A stretch of 64,000 nucleotides of DNA from Tubiluchus corallicola (lineage: Eukaryota > Priapulida > Priapulimorpha > Priapulimorphida > Tubiluchidae): contig JAQGDQ010000650.1 of NCBI GenBank assembly GCA_030141605.1, positions 55,457 through 119,456 of the forward strand, written 5' to 3'. The translations under genes and the position numbers were made by a program. Of this stretch, positions 1-11,421 are shown piece by piece (positions within the stretch are counted from its first letter, which is position 1; each line of letters starts with the position of its first letter). Below the pieces are notes generated by a model that saw nothing but the letters and a program-made list of their open reading frames with translations, made no database searches and had not been told where the DNA came from.

Positions 1-596
1 TTGCAAGAACATGTTCGCACAGTGTTGACAATTCCTCTAAACCACGTCTGAGCACATCAGCAGCGGGTACTCCTTTTGTCTGAATACGCATGTTGATTCT
101 AAAAAATAGAAAAATAGCAAACTAAACCACTTTTTAGTCACAGTAATGTCATAAGAAACATCAGTTAAATAAAAACACGTGGCAATTTTTTTCAAAGTTT
201 GTATGTAGATCTATTTTAGACCTTATTCTAGTGTATGAGAAGGAAAAAGAACAAGCTGTATTACGAAGAGTGTCAATGTACTTTTAAATGATCTGTTTTT
301 GCACTTTCAGTGCTACACTTAATATGTTCTTTTTAGGTATAACAGCTAACACAATACACCTTCCATGTGCTTTATAGTTTATATGAAGCTAATCATTATT
401 TTAATCACTACCTGTTTTCTGAAGGGTGCGGTACGCTATACCCACAAAACTCTACATCTGGGTTTTTCATGATCACGTGTCTGAGTGAGTTGCCTAGAGT
501 ATGATCCTCTCCGTTTAAAACGAATGTTCGACAAGTCTCGTCTTGCATGTTTTCAGTTGGCATAACCTCTAGTACCCTTCTCGAATTTTGCTCCAT
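1..596 (-). CDS. POLR1D: RNA polymerase I and III subunit RPAC2 (AC19), 5' part
   Basis: This is the small alpha-like subunit shared by RNA polymerases I and III; it pairs with POLR1C to form the assembly platform in the nucleus. Two exons are visible on the minus strand: 596-412 (start ATG at 596-594) and 98-1, which runs off the window. The junction AG|A restores an Arg codon, and the intron has GT at 411-410 and AG at 100-99. The protein carries the family signature: TFVLNGEDHTLGNSLRHVI, then MKNPDVEFCGYSVPHPSE, then INMRIQTKGVPA and RRGLEELSTLCEHVLA, which align without gaps to animal RPAC2. About 94 residues are seen; the usual length is 110-135, so one short C-terminal piece is missing. 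Its start lies about 300 bases from a WDR19 exon on the other strand. Identification is secure from recalled family sequence; the start is the first ATG of the open frame. Confidence 0.93.
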
Positions 597-902
597 GATG
601 GATGCCAGTTAATATAGTTCTGCAGTGATAATAAGAGGTTTAGCTTTTTGGTTTAGAGACTGACTTACTACAAGCACCAGGTTCCTGAGTTTTAATATTA
701 ACAGGAAAATAGACATTTTGTTTGGAGCTCAAAATCTTGGCTGGCATTATTTTCCATTAAAGTCTAGTGATCGTCTAACAAAAATGAGCTTTACGCATCT
801 GTTGTAAGTTAAGCAACAAATCTAGTTATCAACAAATATGCAACTAGTGACTAAGGCTTTAATAAGAGGAGATATGTAGTTATTTATTTCATTCATTTTT
901 AG
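597..902. other. gap between POLR1D start and first visible WDR19 exon
   Basis: About 300 bases, AT-rich, stops in all frames, no recognisable coding block. It must hold the POLR1D 5'UTR and probably its promoter, and also intron sequence of WDR19 ending in the acceptor TTTTTAG at 896-902. I see no clear TATA or GC-rich promoter motif. Confidence 0.5.
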
Positions 903-3701
903 GGAACTATAGGAATGCACATGATGTTCTCTATAGTATGTACAAGGAATTGCGACTTCATCACATCAAAGTTTCAACAGAAATGAGCACAAACTTGATG
1001 ATCTTACATAGTTACATACTAGTCAGGGTAATTATTCATTGTTATTTGTCTCATTCCCCATCAAGCAGTTTAACCACCCATTATATTGCACTGTAGTAGT
1101 CACAGTATTTCATAACAAACATAATACGATCCAGTTATTAATTTCACGCAATTTGCCTTTTTGGCATGATATTTCATCAGACAATCACATAACAAAAGCT
1201 TTCACTTCAATATTCTGTCATCATATTTATATATATTGTTGATTTCTTCTACATTTTCATAATCAAACTGCAGAATCTGAATTCAGTTTAAAACCACTGG
1301 AAAGTAATAATCACATTCATCCATTCATGACTTATGAATCACGTCTTTCCAATCTGGGAATTACTTTTGCGACAGATAATTTGTATGTAACTGAAATGGT
1401 TGATGGTTGTACTGCACTGTACACTACATGAAGAAAAAAGAATATTTCTAACTAAATTTCTGTTTACATTAGATTCACGTAAAAAGAGGAGATCATCTCA
1501 AGGCTGCACGGCTGCTAATTAGAGTGGCAGATAACATCAGCAAATTTCCTGCACGTAAGATGACATTTGATTTTTAACTTTCGTGTTCGTCAAATTATAA
1601 ACAAAGAGGTGAGATGCAACAACGTAAAGTTTCATGACTCATAGTAACTTCATATTATCTTTATGTTATGTCATTGTATGTCAAACCTTGCAATGTGGTG
1701 TCATTAGTTGTAGCCTCTCCGTACTTACACTTTTGTTGACTGTCACATTTTGCAGACATTGTACCCATATTGACGTCAACAGTTATTGAATGCCAGCGAT
1801 CGGGACTAAAAACTTCAGCTTTCAGTTATGCAACCACGTTAATGCGATCAGAGTATAGACAACAAATAGATCTAAAGTACAAAAAGAAAATAGAAGCCAT
1901 TGTCAGGTAGAGTAAGTAATGCAACTTGAAAAAAAACTTAATTTCTTGTAACTAGACAAATTACTTTAAATTAAATTGTACATGTAAATATGGTAAGGGG
2001 TAATGCTAAGAACTAAAGATGATAAAGGCATAGATGAAAAATGTGTTTCAACTTTTTTTTCAAATTAGCTCGCAATTAACAGTTCTGGCATTCACAGTCA
2101 TAATTCAATTAATGAAAAATGCATTTCAACTGTGCAACAACAGAAAGAGAGATTATAAGTGTTGTTATGTGTACTTGCAAATTGTCTTTCTCTTTTAAAC
2201 AGTGTTCATGTGGATCTTTATGCCAAAATTATTCTCTAGTTAACTACATGGGGCAAATATTGACTTTTTTAGGAAACCAGATAAGACAGAAGAAGAAGAA
2301 CCATTATCTCCGTGTCCATATTGCGGTTTTGAATTGCCAGAGATGGAACTGAGTTGCCCAGAATGTAAAAATACCATTCCATACTGTATCATAACAGTAA
2401 GTAGAAGACTTATAATTTTTGAAAAAGTAAAAAATACTATTGCTACATTTTGTGAAAGCATTAATCAAGAAGTTTGCCATAAAGAAGGTCATTTTACATT
2501 TTTTGCCTTGAAGAGGTAACAAAATAGAATAAGTAAGTGAAGCATATTTATTTTTGTCCCACAGCTAAAGAATAATATACATTTTACAGGGTCAACATGT
2601 GATAACAAGTGACTTTGCTGCTTGTCCACAATGTGATTTTCCAGCTCATTATTCTGAATTCGTCAAGTAAGTTCCAAAAGCTAAAATTAAAAGTACTAAC
2701 TTAATTAAACACCACATTGTCGATGTTTCATTTTCTATGTCTGTTGTTTGAGGAGTTATGATTACCTTAACTGTTAAATCCTTAGTGATACTTTTCTCAA
2801 GATGTTACTCATATATCACAAATGCCGATACACATTTAATTCTTTTTGATAACAGCTTGGCTGAGGAAACAATGCTAATTCTGCTAGTAAAGGCGATAGT
2901 GACACTTTAAATTAGAAAGCAATCCAAAATGTAACCCTATTTCAGATCTGAGTTCTAACATTCTTTGTCCAGTAAAATCTGCATACCTACACTATCTACA
3001 CAAGAGGAAGTAATTAAAACCATATACAGTGAAATTCTTCATGACTGTGGCATACATGAAGTGAAAATTTTTATGAAAAAAAGTCCAACCGAAGAATGGT
3101 AAAAAATGTTGCCCTATTTCAAGTAAGACTTGTGCCTTTTCCCACTCCACATAGCACTCACGCGACACACTAAGCGTCAAGTGTGTAAAAAAGAAATCAG
3201 AAGACTGATACCATTCTTCAGCAAGCTGCAATAGATTTTATCAATGAGTAACAGAGAGTGTATTTAACAAGGTTGGAAAGCAACTAAGGGAGTATTTTTA
3301 GAAAAAGTAATGAGTAATGACTTCTGCTGGAACTATGCAAAAAAAATTATAGGTGTCTTTGATGTTGACATGTGCAGTGATATAACCACTGATGCTGTCA
3401 CACAGTGCGGTCTACTTTCTCTAATGATGCCACTGCTGACACAAAACTGCTGCCGCAAAGAGTATGCAATGCTATATCAGTTAGCACAAAACTGGATGTG
3501 ACAGCCTAATAAATGTTACCATCGGCGATATTTTTTTTGTAAATTCCACTAACAGTAATTAAACCATCTTTACTGGTACATTTTTTCAGGCTATTAGAAA
3601 CAGAGACCGTGTGTACAATGTGCTCAACAAAATTAGCTGCAAGTGATTTACGTAAAACAGAGGAACTGCAGCGATACCTCCACCCTGAAGGAGAAGAGTG
3701 A
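903..3701 (+). CDS. WDR19: WD repeat protein 19 / IFT144, C-terminal six exons
   Basis: IFT144 is a core subunit of intraflagellar transport complex A, which drives retrograde transport and membrane-protein entry in cilia. Exons are 903-1027, 1473-1554, 1756-1906, 2273-2396, 2590-2666 and 3590-3701 (stop TGA 3699-3701); every junction is GT-AG and in phase. The translation follows the vertebrate C-terminus: [82 protein letters not shown], then paired CxxC motifs ([35 protein letters not shown]) of the terminal zinc-ribbon-like region, ending [14 protein letters not shown]. Roughly 220 residues of about 1340 are present; the WD40 repeats and most TPR-like helices must lie upstream of the window. 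That upstream part would have to span POLR1D, which sits at 1-596 on the opposite strand. The first visible exon enters in phase 1. Confidence 0.93.
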
Positions 3702-4954
3702 ATCAGATAAAGAGCCCTCACTGAATTGCAGGCGTGTGAACCAAATATGTGAAACCAACAGAAAAATTTTTTATTTAAGATTTACACAAGAGTGAAACCG
3801 TTGCACTTAATATTGCATAGTATAAAACATCTAGAAGGAAGCAACTTAGCACCAATTTTAATCTTATCCATATTAAACTATCTGTGCCCATTTCTTCACT
3901 GCACCAAATGTAAAGGACTTAAAATTAGAATCTGATAGGTTGTTATCCTTCTACTGCAAACCACTCAAATAACGGTGAACTTGCATGCCACGAAGATATG
4001 GTTTTTAATGTTAACCAAGGCAGCTTTTGAAGTAATCATGCTACATGAAAGCACATTCAAAACAAAATGAACAACACAATGATTATCTCTCAGATGTTAT
4101 CTGATATCTGAATCTGTTGTAATACCAGGCCCAGAAAAAAAAATGTGTTTGTTTCCGGTTGCCGACTGACTATTTTTTACGTACTACTTGATTTATTTTT
4201 TCTTCCATTTATCAAAATAAAATTTTTACTTGCCTTTCGATTGCTGACCAGATTCACGTTTTATACAGGTGCTTCTATTATGCAAACAAAATGACCAGCG
4301 GTCACCCGTGCAACTTGTAACTTGATAACCCAGTAGTTCCCACTTATCAGATACCATAGCAGTTATCAGACATCACTGCAGCCTGCACAGTGTGATTCAT
4401 AATGAAACAATGTGATAGTGATTGTTCACAATAAAGTTGTTTGTAAATATTAATATAGATGTTTGTTGCTATGTGGGCTGTGTCAAAAAAAACTAACCAT
4501 CTTCACTATTGATTAAAATGTAGAAATTCTGAATTTTTGTAAAAGTTAAAGTAAGCCTCTCAAATCATTTAATTTACCGGCGAGTTTGGACGCAGCACAG
4601 TTTTTATTCTAGAACTTTTTAAGTAACCTAATAACTAAAGTCTAATATGAAGAACATCTTGAGATAAGGTACACAAGAAAGTGATTCAGAACTATTGCAA
4701 TGCAAAAATTGTAGATAGTTAGTGCAGCTACATTTACTACAAAAAAACTGTAATAAAAGTAAAAATTAAAAGATGTAAAAAATTAAATAATTAAGCAGTA
4801 AAGTTATATAATATTAAGAAGTTTCTTTTTATTTTATGCAGTAGCTAAGACGCACTAATATTCAGCCATACATTAAACATAAATGATCTGGTGATGAGAA
4901 TAACTTGGACACTAAGTGGTGAAACTGCTTGAGTGTTACCTGTTCTTATGATCA
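3702..4954. other. WDR19 3'UTR and intergenic DNA
   Basis: AT-rich sequence with no credible coding frame. It holds the WDR19 3'UTR; candidate AATAAA signals lie at 4216-4221 and near 4430. Beyond those I see nothing structured until the short hAT-like MITE at 4963. Confidence 0.5.
4216..4221 (+). terminator. candidate poly(A) signal for WDR19
   Basis: A canonical AATAAA about 515 bases after the WDR19 stop codon. No cDNA evidence; a second AATAAA near 4430 is an alternative. Confidence 0.3.
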
Positions 4955-4962
4955 CTACCCAG

Positions 4963-5057
4963 TAGGGGTGAGCATTCTCTACCAGAAAGCGAATTTGAAT
5001 CGAACCGAACTAAAAAAACTCGTTCGAATCTCGCTCGACGTTCGATGCTCACCCCTA
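4963..5057. mobile_element. 95 bp hAT-type MITE, copy 1 (deleted form)
   Basis: Ends are perfect inverted repeats, TAGGGGTGAGCAT at the left and ATGCTCACCCCTA at the right. They are flanked by an 8 bp duplication with one mismatch: CTACCCAG at 4955-4962 and CTGCCCAG at 5058-5065. The interior carries CTCTACCAGAAAGCGAATT and CGAACCGAAC, shared with the longer family members at 9495, 10633, 10922 and 20631. The 8 bp target duplication points to the hAT superfamily. No transposase is encoded. Confidence 0.8.
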
Positions 5058-5065
5058 CTGCCCAG

Positions 5066-7240
5066 TGGCCAGTGCTGGTGTTTACACTTTCATGTTCATA
5101 TGCTGGTTTATTCATTTTAATTGAAAAAAGAAAGATCAAGCACACAGAAGCATATTTGTCTTTTATTAATTAATTAAAAAAATAATTGCTGTGTTTCTTT
5201 AATAAAAATGACACCTTTAAATAAATGCAAAAAAGTGAAGAACTCTTCAAAGTGAGACTTCATAATCTTGTCAAAAATCAGTTAATTTGCATCAACGTAG
5301 TCACACGACAAAACAAAAAAATAAAATCCCTACCTACCCATAGCATAAAGTGTAGCAACAAATCGGAAACAAACAATTGGCGCAAAGCAGCATAAATATC
5401 TATTTACGAGGAAATACAAAAATATATAAATTTTTAAAAGCGATGCAAGGACAAAATCTTCATAGCATAAAATCATTTTATGTAACTGTATCACTTTAAC
5501 GTTGTAGCCATGATTTCATGGATGACATTCTTATTAGCACTTTTTCTATAGTTATCCATCCACATTGTACATGTACACTGTAGTAATACACATGTAGCAT
5601 TTCTATATTACCATTTGAGTAGATATTAGTCTCTTTATTGAAATCACTTTGGGAATAGTGAGAGTACATTATTTTAAAGTAACAAATTAAAATAAATTTC
5701 AATCTTTTATTCAAATTTTTAATGCCGTTTCCATTTTAGAGTATATGTGATATTGACAATTGTTATATTATATAGTTGAGTGGTTGAAGCTCATAAACAC
5801 TGTTGTCACTTATAACATTTATTTCGTTGTTTCCAGGTTTTGTGCAATCAATAAATGCTCGCATATGCAAGAAGTAAATACGAAGTTGCATCTTTCCTAC
5901 AATAAAAAATAACGAAAGTACCAATGATTTATAATTTTTTTAGTCGGCAATATAGCAATTATTAGCAAACAAATGAACCTTGTAAGCTAAGGCTCATATC
6001 ATCCATTTTGTTCTGACATCAGCACCACAACCTGCCGAAGCTTGTATATAAATAAGTCATTCTAAGAAAAATAATGTGGCCATTATGTGTAACATTCTTC
6101 TAACAAAGTATTTTACAAAGATTAAAGTGTAGGTAATAAAAATTTGAGTTCTCTAGACTGCAGCTGACTGATATCATTATGATATTATATAGTGATATAT
6201 TCTAGACAAAAGGTTTCAGTTCATACAAACATAAAAAAATGGGCCAAACGTGGCTTTTTCAGAAACAAATCCTGCCCGCATGTGCACACCAGCGTTGTAG
6301 TACTCTAGTCTCAGAGTTGGACCCTAGTTGCAATTTGCTTTACACTCGAACTCAATTTGGACTGACTCTGTCACTTACTCGAAACTTGACTTGGACTTGT
6401 AATAAATGACTTGTGACTTGACTCGGACTCTAAACAACGAAGCGCTGACTTGACTAGTGACTGGAACTGCAGGAACGGTAAAACAAACAATAATTACGCA
6501 TGTAATAACTTAGTAGTCAAATTGTTATTACTTGCAAAAGCATTTGAATCCCACGTTTGTTCGTAGTCTATAGCTTTTGCATCTACAATCAGTTAAAAAA
6601 ATTTCCGTGTTATTATTTGAACATACCTTCGATATTGCATAAGAAAAATTCAAAATACATCATGCACAGCTTTTTCAACAGCAGGCTTTTCAAATTGGCT
6701 AATAAAACATTTAGTTCCCTGCTACTAGTATGCCTAATAATTGAGTTTAGTCTTCAAAGAAGTTTGTTAGCAAGAACATACAGGTTTGTCAGATATAAAT
6801 CCCGAATTACTTTGTGTTGCGCAAACAATAGGTGCCATGCCTCTCTTTTTAGTTGTTCACACTTTTCGTGAGCACAGCGATACACGAAATTTGAATTTTA
6901 AGCTTAAAATTTGCTGGATTTTTGTACATCACACTGAATGTTGTATAAGTAGCACTGTACTTCAATTTCCATTTTCGCAAACGGCTGTAACACGCTCGTG
7001 GAAATTTTTTGCTGTTAAAATTCATGTTCAGTTGTGGTGTCATCACTCGCTCGCCTTTTAATAAGTTTTTAACCAGTTATTTAATTATCAGTAATGCTTT
7101 GGCATTATTATAGGTGTAGAAATGTATACTTCTTACCGTACTGATGCTACTCAAGTTGATATTGCATTTCATTTATTTAAATACTATATAAATTAAATAC
7201 TAATGAGCAATTCACAGTGAATCTGGTTATTACAATGCCT
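5066..7240. other. gene-poor intergenic DNA
   Basis: No frame here looks like a real gene: the overlapping open frames at 6557-7061 lie on both strands and have no conserved motif. The one structured segment is the degenerate ACTTG-rich block listed separately at 6306-6476. The remainder is AT-rich filler. Confidence 0.4.
6306..6476. repeat. degenerate ACTTGACT-type repeat block
   Basis: About 170 bases built from variants of GACTTGGACT, such as TTGACTTGGACTTG and TTGACTCGGACTC, with less AT than the surroundings. It looks like a decayed simple-sequence or transposon-internal repeat. I find no clear inverted ends, so its class is unknown. Confidence 0.5.
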
Positions 7241-7243
7241 CAT

Positions 7244-7270
<27 letters not shown>
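7241..7270. repeat. (TA)n microsatellite
   Basis: About 13 consecutive TA dinucleotides, followed by a short CA stretch. Confidence 0.9.
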
Positions 7271-7274
<4 letters not shown>

Positions 7275-7544
7275 GATAATTTGCGTCACGCTATACAAAT
7301 TCTTCAGTAAGCATTGCAGCTCAGATGTATACACGTATTATGGAAGTAAGGTACACCTTTTGTATATCTTTAATATTATGCAATAATGAACGCTAATCCT
7401 AAAGACTTATAAGATACTTTTGCTTTCAACTCTTTTCTTCATGACTAAACATACATGCTTATCCACTTTTGCTAGCTACAAACGAAAAATTAATTTTTAT
7501 TCATCCTTTGGCGCTAGGTCCTCATAATATTAATTTTAAATACG

Positions 7545-7745
7545 TAATTAATTAATTAATGAAATGAAATGAGTGAATAAATGAATAAATAAGCAGCTGA
7601 AAATCAAATGACTTGTGATGAAAAAAGAAATAAATAGAAAGAAACAAGGAAGAACAGATAAACGAAAAAACAAATGGATAGACAAACAAACAAACAAATG
7701 CACAAAACGAGTGAATAGGTGAAAATCGACAATTACCATTAATCT
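7545..7745. repeat. degenerate tetranucleotide tract
   Basis: Runs of AATT, AAAT, GAAT and CAAA-type tetramers (for example ACAAACAAACAAACAAA near 7682) on a purine-rich plus strand. It resembles the tract at 39336-39540 in the first mesh-like intron. The minus strand is open for 66 codons only because of this composition. Confidence 0.65.
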
Positions 7746-7825
7746 CATTTATACGCTTATTAACTCTGACTAATTAATAAGCTAGTCTATATATTAATAT
7801 TCTTGGTATACATATATATATATAT

Positions 7826-8290
7826 AAGATTCGAGGCTGCAGCTCGGACGAGGGCACCATTTGCGGCGATCTATACGTCAAACGAAAGGTCTCGATCTAG
7901 TGTCGCGCCATTGATGGTTTATTTTTCGAATCGGGGCCCACCGGGACAAACGGGGGGCAAAAAAACCTCCAAAAATGGCCATTTTTCAGCCATTTTTTTG
8001 CAAAAGTTATACGTTTGAGATCTGAAGAACGGGAACGGGCCTATGGATAGATAGCCCGTTCAACGGTGGGTGTAGTAGGCATATTTAGAATTTGCGAGAG
8101 AGTCATGGCGCCCCGCAACGGACGTTTTCCCGGACCCAACTCGCGATTTTTTCGAAATTTTTGCCAAACAGCCTGCAGAAAAAACTTTCTAGCGACGCCT
8201 GGTGGGACTCTCAGAAGGAGATATATAGCTCTTTAGAACGTCCACCGAGAGGAGTAGCGAGGAGTTAATTACATGTTCTATTTTCGGCAA
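7826..8290. other. GC-rich unclassified island (probable repeat)
   Basis: About 460 bases with markedly higher GC and more CpG than anything around it, starting right after an (AT)n run at 7808-7826. It contains GGGGCCCACCGGGACAAACG, a near-palindrome with CCAAAAATGGCCATTTTT, and GAACGGGAACGGGCC facing AGCCCGTTC. No open frame, tRNA fold or inverted termini could be seen. A repeat of unknown class is the most likely reading; a CpG-island promoter without a visible gene is the alternative. Confidence 0.4.
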
Positions 8291-8299
8291 TTTTCGCTT

Positions 8300-9090
8300 A
8301 GACAACTGCTGACGCAAAGCCATAGTTGTGACGTCAACCATTATACTCTGTCTATAAACTTATAACTTTAATTCAGTAAAAGCTGCTACTGGCTTTGCAT
8401 TATAAATGAGGACTGTGTAGGATGTTCGCGTATTTTTGATGATAAGTGTACTTATACGCAAATTTTTTTGCGGGGCCTTTGCTAGTAGTTAAATTATTAT
8501 TTAAAGATAGTCATGTGTGTCTCTTCTTCCCATTATTGAACATTATTTTATTACAAACTAACACATTCGTATAATAATTCAATTTTCATTCGTCTTAAAT
8601 GCAAAATCTGATAATTTTTTTTCACCCCGGATATGTGCGAATTAATTATATTAGTAACAATTCTGAGAGGGTGGCTGACCTCAAAATACTAAATTAGGTT
8701 TTTATTCAATTTAGTGAAAAAGTAACAAGGATAAACGTATATACACTTGTTACTATCGCACATCTGTAGTATTTGTACAGCAATATGTTTCTGTTAGCAT
8801 TCCTGCGGTAAATGTGTTCAGAAATCTTAACCACAGATATATACGCAAAAGTAACTGACAAGACAATATAAAACAATAACCACTGAGCTATAAATTGCTG
8901 TTAAAAACCTGAAAGCAGTAAAGCGTCTCAAGCCGTCTTTGTAACAGCCAGCAAAACAAAATAAATTATCTGGGATGCAAACTGTCCTGAGCTCTAATAC
9001 TAAGTCTATATAGTACTTGGTAGTAGAAAAAAATTGCAGGTACATTTTTCTCAGCTTTTGTCAATCTATTTCCCGCAAGGGCTAATTAAT
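8300..9090. other. intergenic DNA without recognisable features
   Basis: AT-rich, no coding signal on either strand, no repeat structure that I can see. Confidence 0.4.
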
Positions 9091-9093
9091 CAA

Positions 9094-9375
9094 ATGAGAC
9101 AGACACTGAAAAACTGTTGACCCACCAAGATTCAAACCCAGAACCTCCTGTTCACATTACAAGTTCCTCGCAGTTGAGGCTACTGGCACAAATGAATAAA
9201 TAAACACTCCGTTTATAACATTTATAAATGATTCATATAAGCTGAAACGACAAAAATTTAGCCCTAACTTCCTTATGTCATGTTACCAAGTGCACAGCAC
9301 ACGATCGTTATTAATTTCGACGTATAAATAATTGTTGTGTTATACATACATGCAAGAGGCTCTAAAGTCTAAGCA
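9094..9375 (-). repeat. SINE-like repeat, copy 1
   Basis: Shares about 250 bases, with small indels, with 9950-10180: AATTAATCAAA, CACTGAAAAACTGTTGACC, ATTCAAACCCAGAACCTCC, AAATAAACACTC, and TTATTAATTTCGACGTA plus AAATAATTGTTGTGTTATAC. Read on the minus strand it contains a tRNA-like segment: GTAGCC as a weak box A, CTTGTAA resembling an anticodon loop, and GGGTTTGAATCTTGG as box B. I infer a tRNA-derived SINE head embedded in a longer repeat unit. It is not a functional tRNA, because the acceptor stem and folds do not close. Confidence 0.5.
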
Positions 9376-9494
9376 GCATGTCATAATGCCGCTGCTTACT
9401 TGTGCAAAATGTTCGAAGTTGAACGGATTCGTTTAAAGTTATCTGTCTGAGCCAAAGTGTATAAATGATATGAACCAGGTACTTTAGTGACTTA

Positions 9495-9855
9495 GTGGGG
9501 ACGAGCGTTCTCTACCAGAAAGCGAATTCGAGTGGAATCGAATTTGTTACGTCCGAATTCGAACCGAACTTCAGTATTTCGAAATCAAATTGAGAATGAC
9601 AGATTTTCAAACAAGTTTTCGAGCCACCAGTAAAAATTAGTCTTACAAAGATCATGCATATTACTCGATTTTGCTCTGCAGTAAAACCATTAATAATTTG
9701 TTTTAAATTGTGCACAGAAATCTCAGCTAAATTATGCTAATTGCATGATGGTTCAATCATTTTAATGATAAAGAATGCATGTGATTAAAGTGCAGAATTT
9801 TTCGAATCCATAATTTTAGGTTTGAACCGAATTCGAACGTTTGATGCTCACTCCT
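9495..9855. mobile_element. hAT-type MITE, copy 2 (~360 bp)
   Basis: Same family as the 95 bp element at 4963. The left end has GAGCGTTCTCTACCAGAAAG and the right end GATGCTCACTCCTA, with AAGCGAATTCGAG and CCGAATTCGAACG inside. The flanks GTGACTTAG and GTGATTAG fit a decayed 8 bp target duplication. The interior contains ACAAAGATCATGCATATTAC, shared with copies 3 and 4. It is non-coding. Confidence 0.7.
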
Positions 9856-9875
9856 AGTGATTAGTGACATTTACT

Positions 9876-10226
9876 GACCAATAAAGAACATTTCAGATCT
9901 CATCACAAGGAAGAAAGACATCAGTTTTACAACAATTACCCTAAAAGGTAATTAATCAAAGAATGCACTGAAAAACTGTTGACCAACCAAAATTCGAACC
10001 CAGAACCTCCTGTTTAGAAGGACAGTTCTCTCCTAGTTCGAGATTATTGGCTCAAATAAATAAATAAACACTCTGTTTATAACAGTCAAGTTACCAAGTA
10101 CACGGTACACGATAGTTATTAATTTCGACGTACAAATAATTGTTGTGTTATACACACATGTAGCGTGGCTCTAAGCAGACCCACTGAGCATCACTATAAA
10201 GAGATCTGAAATGTTCTTTATGTCAG
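9876..10226. mobile_element. TIR element carrying SINE-like repeat, copy 2
   Basis: Imperfect inverted ends enclose this copy: CTGACCAATAAAGAAC then ATTTCAGATCTC at the left, and GAGATCTGAAAT then GTTCTTTATGTCAG at the right, about 26 bp matching apart from a two-base indel. Between them lies the second copy of the tRNA-like repeat (minus-strand box B GGGTTCGAATTTTGG). Either the SINE-like unit hopped into a small DNA transposon, or the tRNA-like look is a chance feature of that transposon. Confidence 0.5.
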
Positions 10227-10632
10227 GTAGCAGAGGATACTACTGAAGATCTTTGTGAATGTAAAGCTGTGTACAACAACAAGTTGGGCCTACCTGCACA
10301 AGATGCTTATGTGCATTAGTGAATAGATAAATTACTATTGACTAAGATGTTTATTTAATGAGCTGTTGAAACGAAAAATACAATAAAAGACGAGTGAACA
10401 CTAAAGACAAGCTGATATAAAAGATATTTGGTGTGATTCGTAAAACAAGCTGGTCATGTTGTTGATCAATAAACAAACACATTTTATTGACATGTGCTTG
10501 CTTGCCACTGGCGGTGAACAAGATCAATCATATCTATGGTATGTAGGGTTGGTGCAAATCATGCTCTGGCTACTATATTCAACAGTTTTTGAATGTTTCT
10601 TGACTTCATTAAATCAATACAAGGCCTTTTAC

Positions 10633-10921
10633 TAGGGGTGAGCATCGCGCACTAGATTAGATTCGATCCTAAAATTATAGATTTGAATAATTCAGCACTT
10701 CAACCGTATATGTTCTTTGTCATTAAAATGTTTGAAATAGCATGCAATTAGTTATAGTGGTTTTACTGCAGAACAAAATCAAGTAATATGCATGATCTTT
10801 GTAAGACCACTTTTTACTACTGGTTTGAAAATCCTTCAAACTCAATTCGAATTCGATATAGTTTCGAAATACTGAATTTGAAAGTCACAAATTCGATTCG
10901 AATTCGCTTTCTGATAGAGAA
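10633..10921. mobile_element. hAT-type MITE, copy 3 (right end lost)
   Basis: Begins TAGGGGTGAGCATC and runs in the opposite orientation to copy 2 (AATTCGCTTTCTGATAGAGAA at its right side), sharing CATGATCTTTGTAAGA and TTTACTGCAGAACAAA. The expected last ~12 bases of the right terminus are missing because copy 4 begins immediately. This suggests that copy 4 inserted at, or recombined with, the end of copy 3. Confidence 0.65.
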
Positions 10922-11299
10922 TAGGGGTGCACATCAAATGTTCGAGTTGGAATCGAATTGGAGCGTTCGAACCAAAAACTATTGACCTGAATCATTCAGC
11001 ACTTCAACCACATACGTTCTTTATCATTAAAACATTGGAAACATCATGCAATTTGCATACTTTAGCTGCGATTTCTATGCACAAGTTTTAAACAATTATT
11101 GGTAGTTTTATTACAGAACAAAGTTTTTTAATAAGCATGATCTTTGTAAGATTAATAATTTTCGTTGGTGGTTAGAAAACTTGTTCGAAAATCTTTCAAT
11201 CTCAATTCAAATTGGAAATACTGAAATTCGGTTTGATTCAAATTCGAAAGTCGCAAATTCGGTTCGAATTCGCTTTCTGGGAGAGAATGCTCCTCCCTA
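10922..11299. mobile_element. hAT-type MITE, copy 4
   Basis: Starts TAGGGGTGCACATC directly after copy 3 and ends AATGCTCCTCCCTA. It has the same orientation and internal landmarks as copy 3 (CATGATCTTTGTAAGA, TTCGAATTCGCTTTCTGG). Head-to-tail tandem arrangement; non-coding. Confidence 0.65.
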
Positions 11300-11421
11300 T
11301 TTTTTACTTGGTCAATCAGTTTCAAACATACACGGCCTTACACACTATGACTATGAGTCTATGACCAATATTTATACCACGTTGACCATATTTATATATA
11401 GATAGTTTCACCTATAAACGG

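Noticed and set aside
6557-7061. Open frames of 104, 91 and 65 codons on both strands
   Set aside because: Mutually overlapping, Phe/Cys/Ser-rich composition typical of AT-rich noncoding DNA, no family resemblance.
9094-10060. Functional tRNA genes on the minus strand
   Set aside because: Box B-like and anticodon-loop-like words exist, but acceptor and D stems do not pair and both copies belong to a longer repeat.
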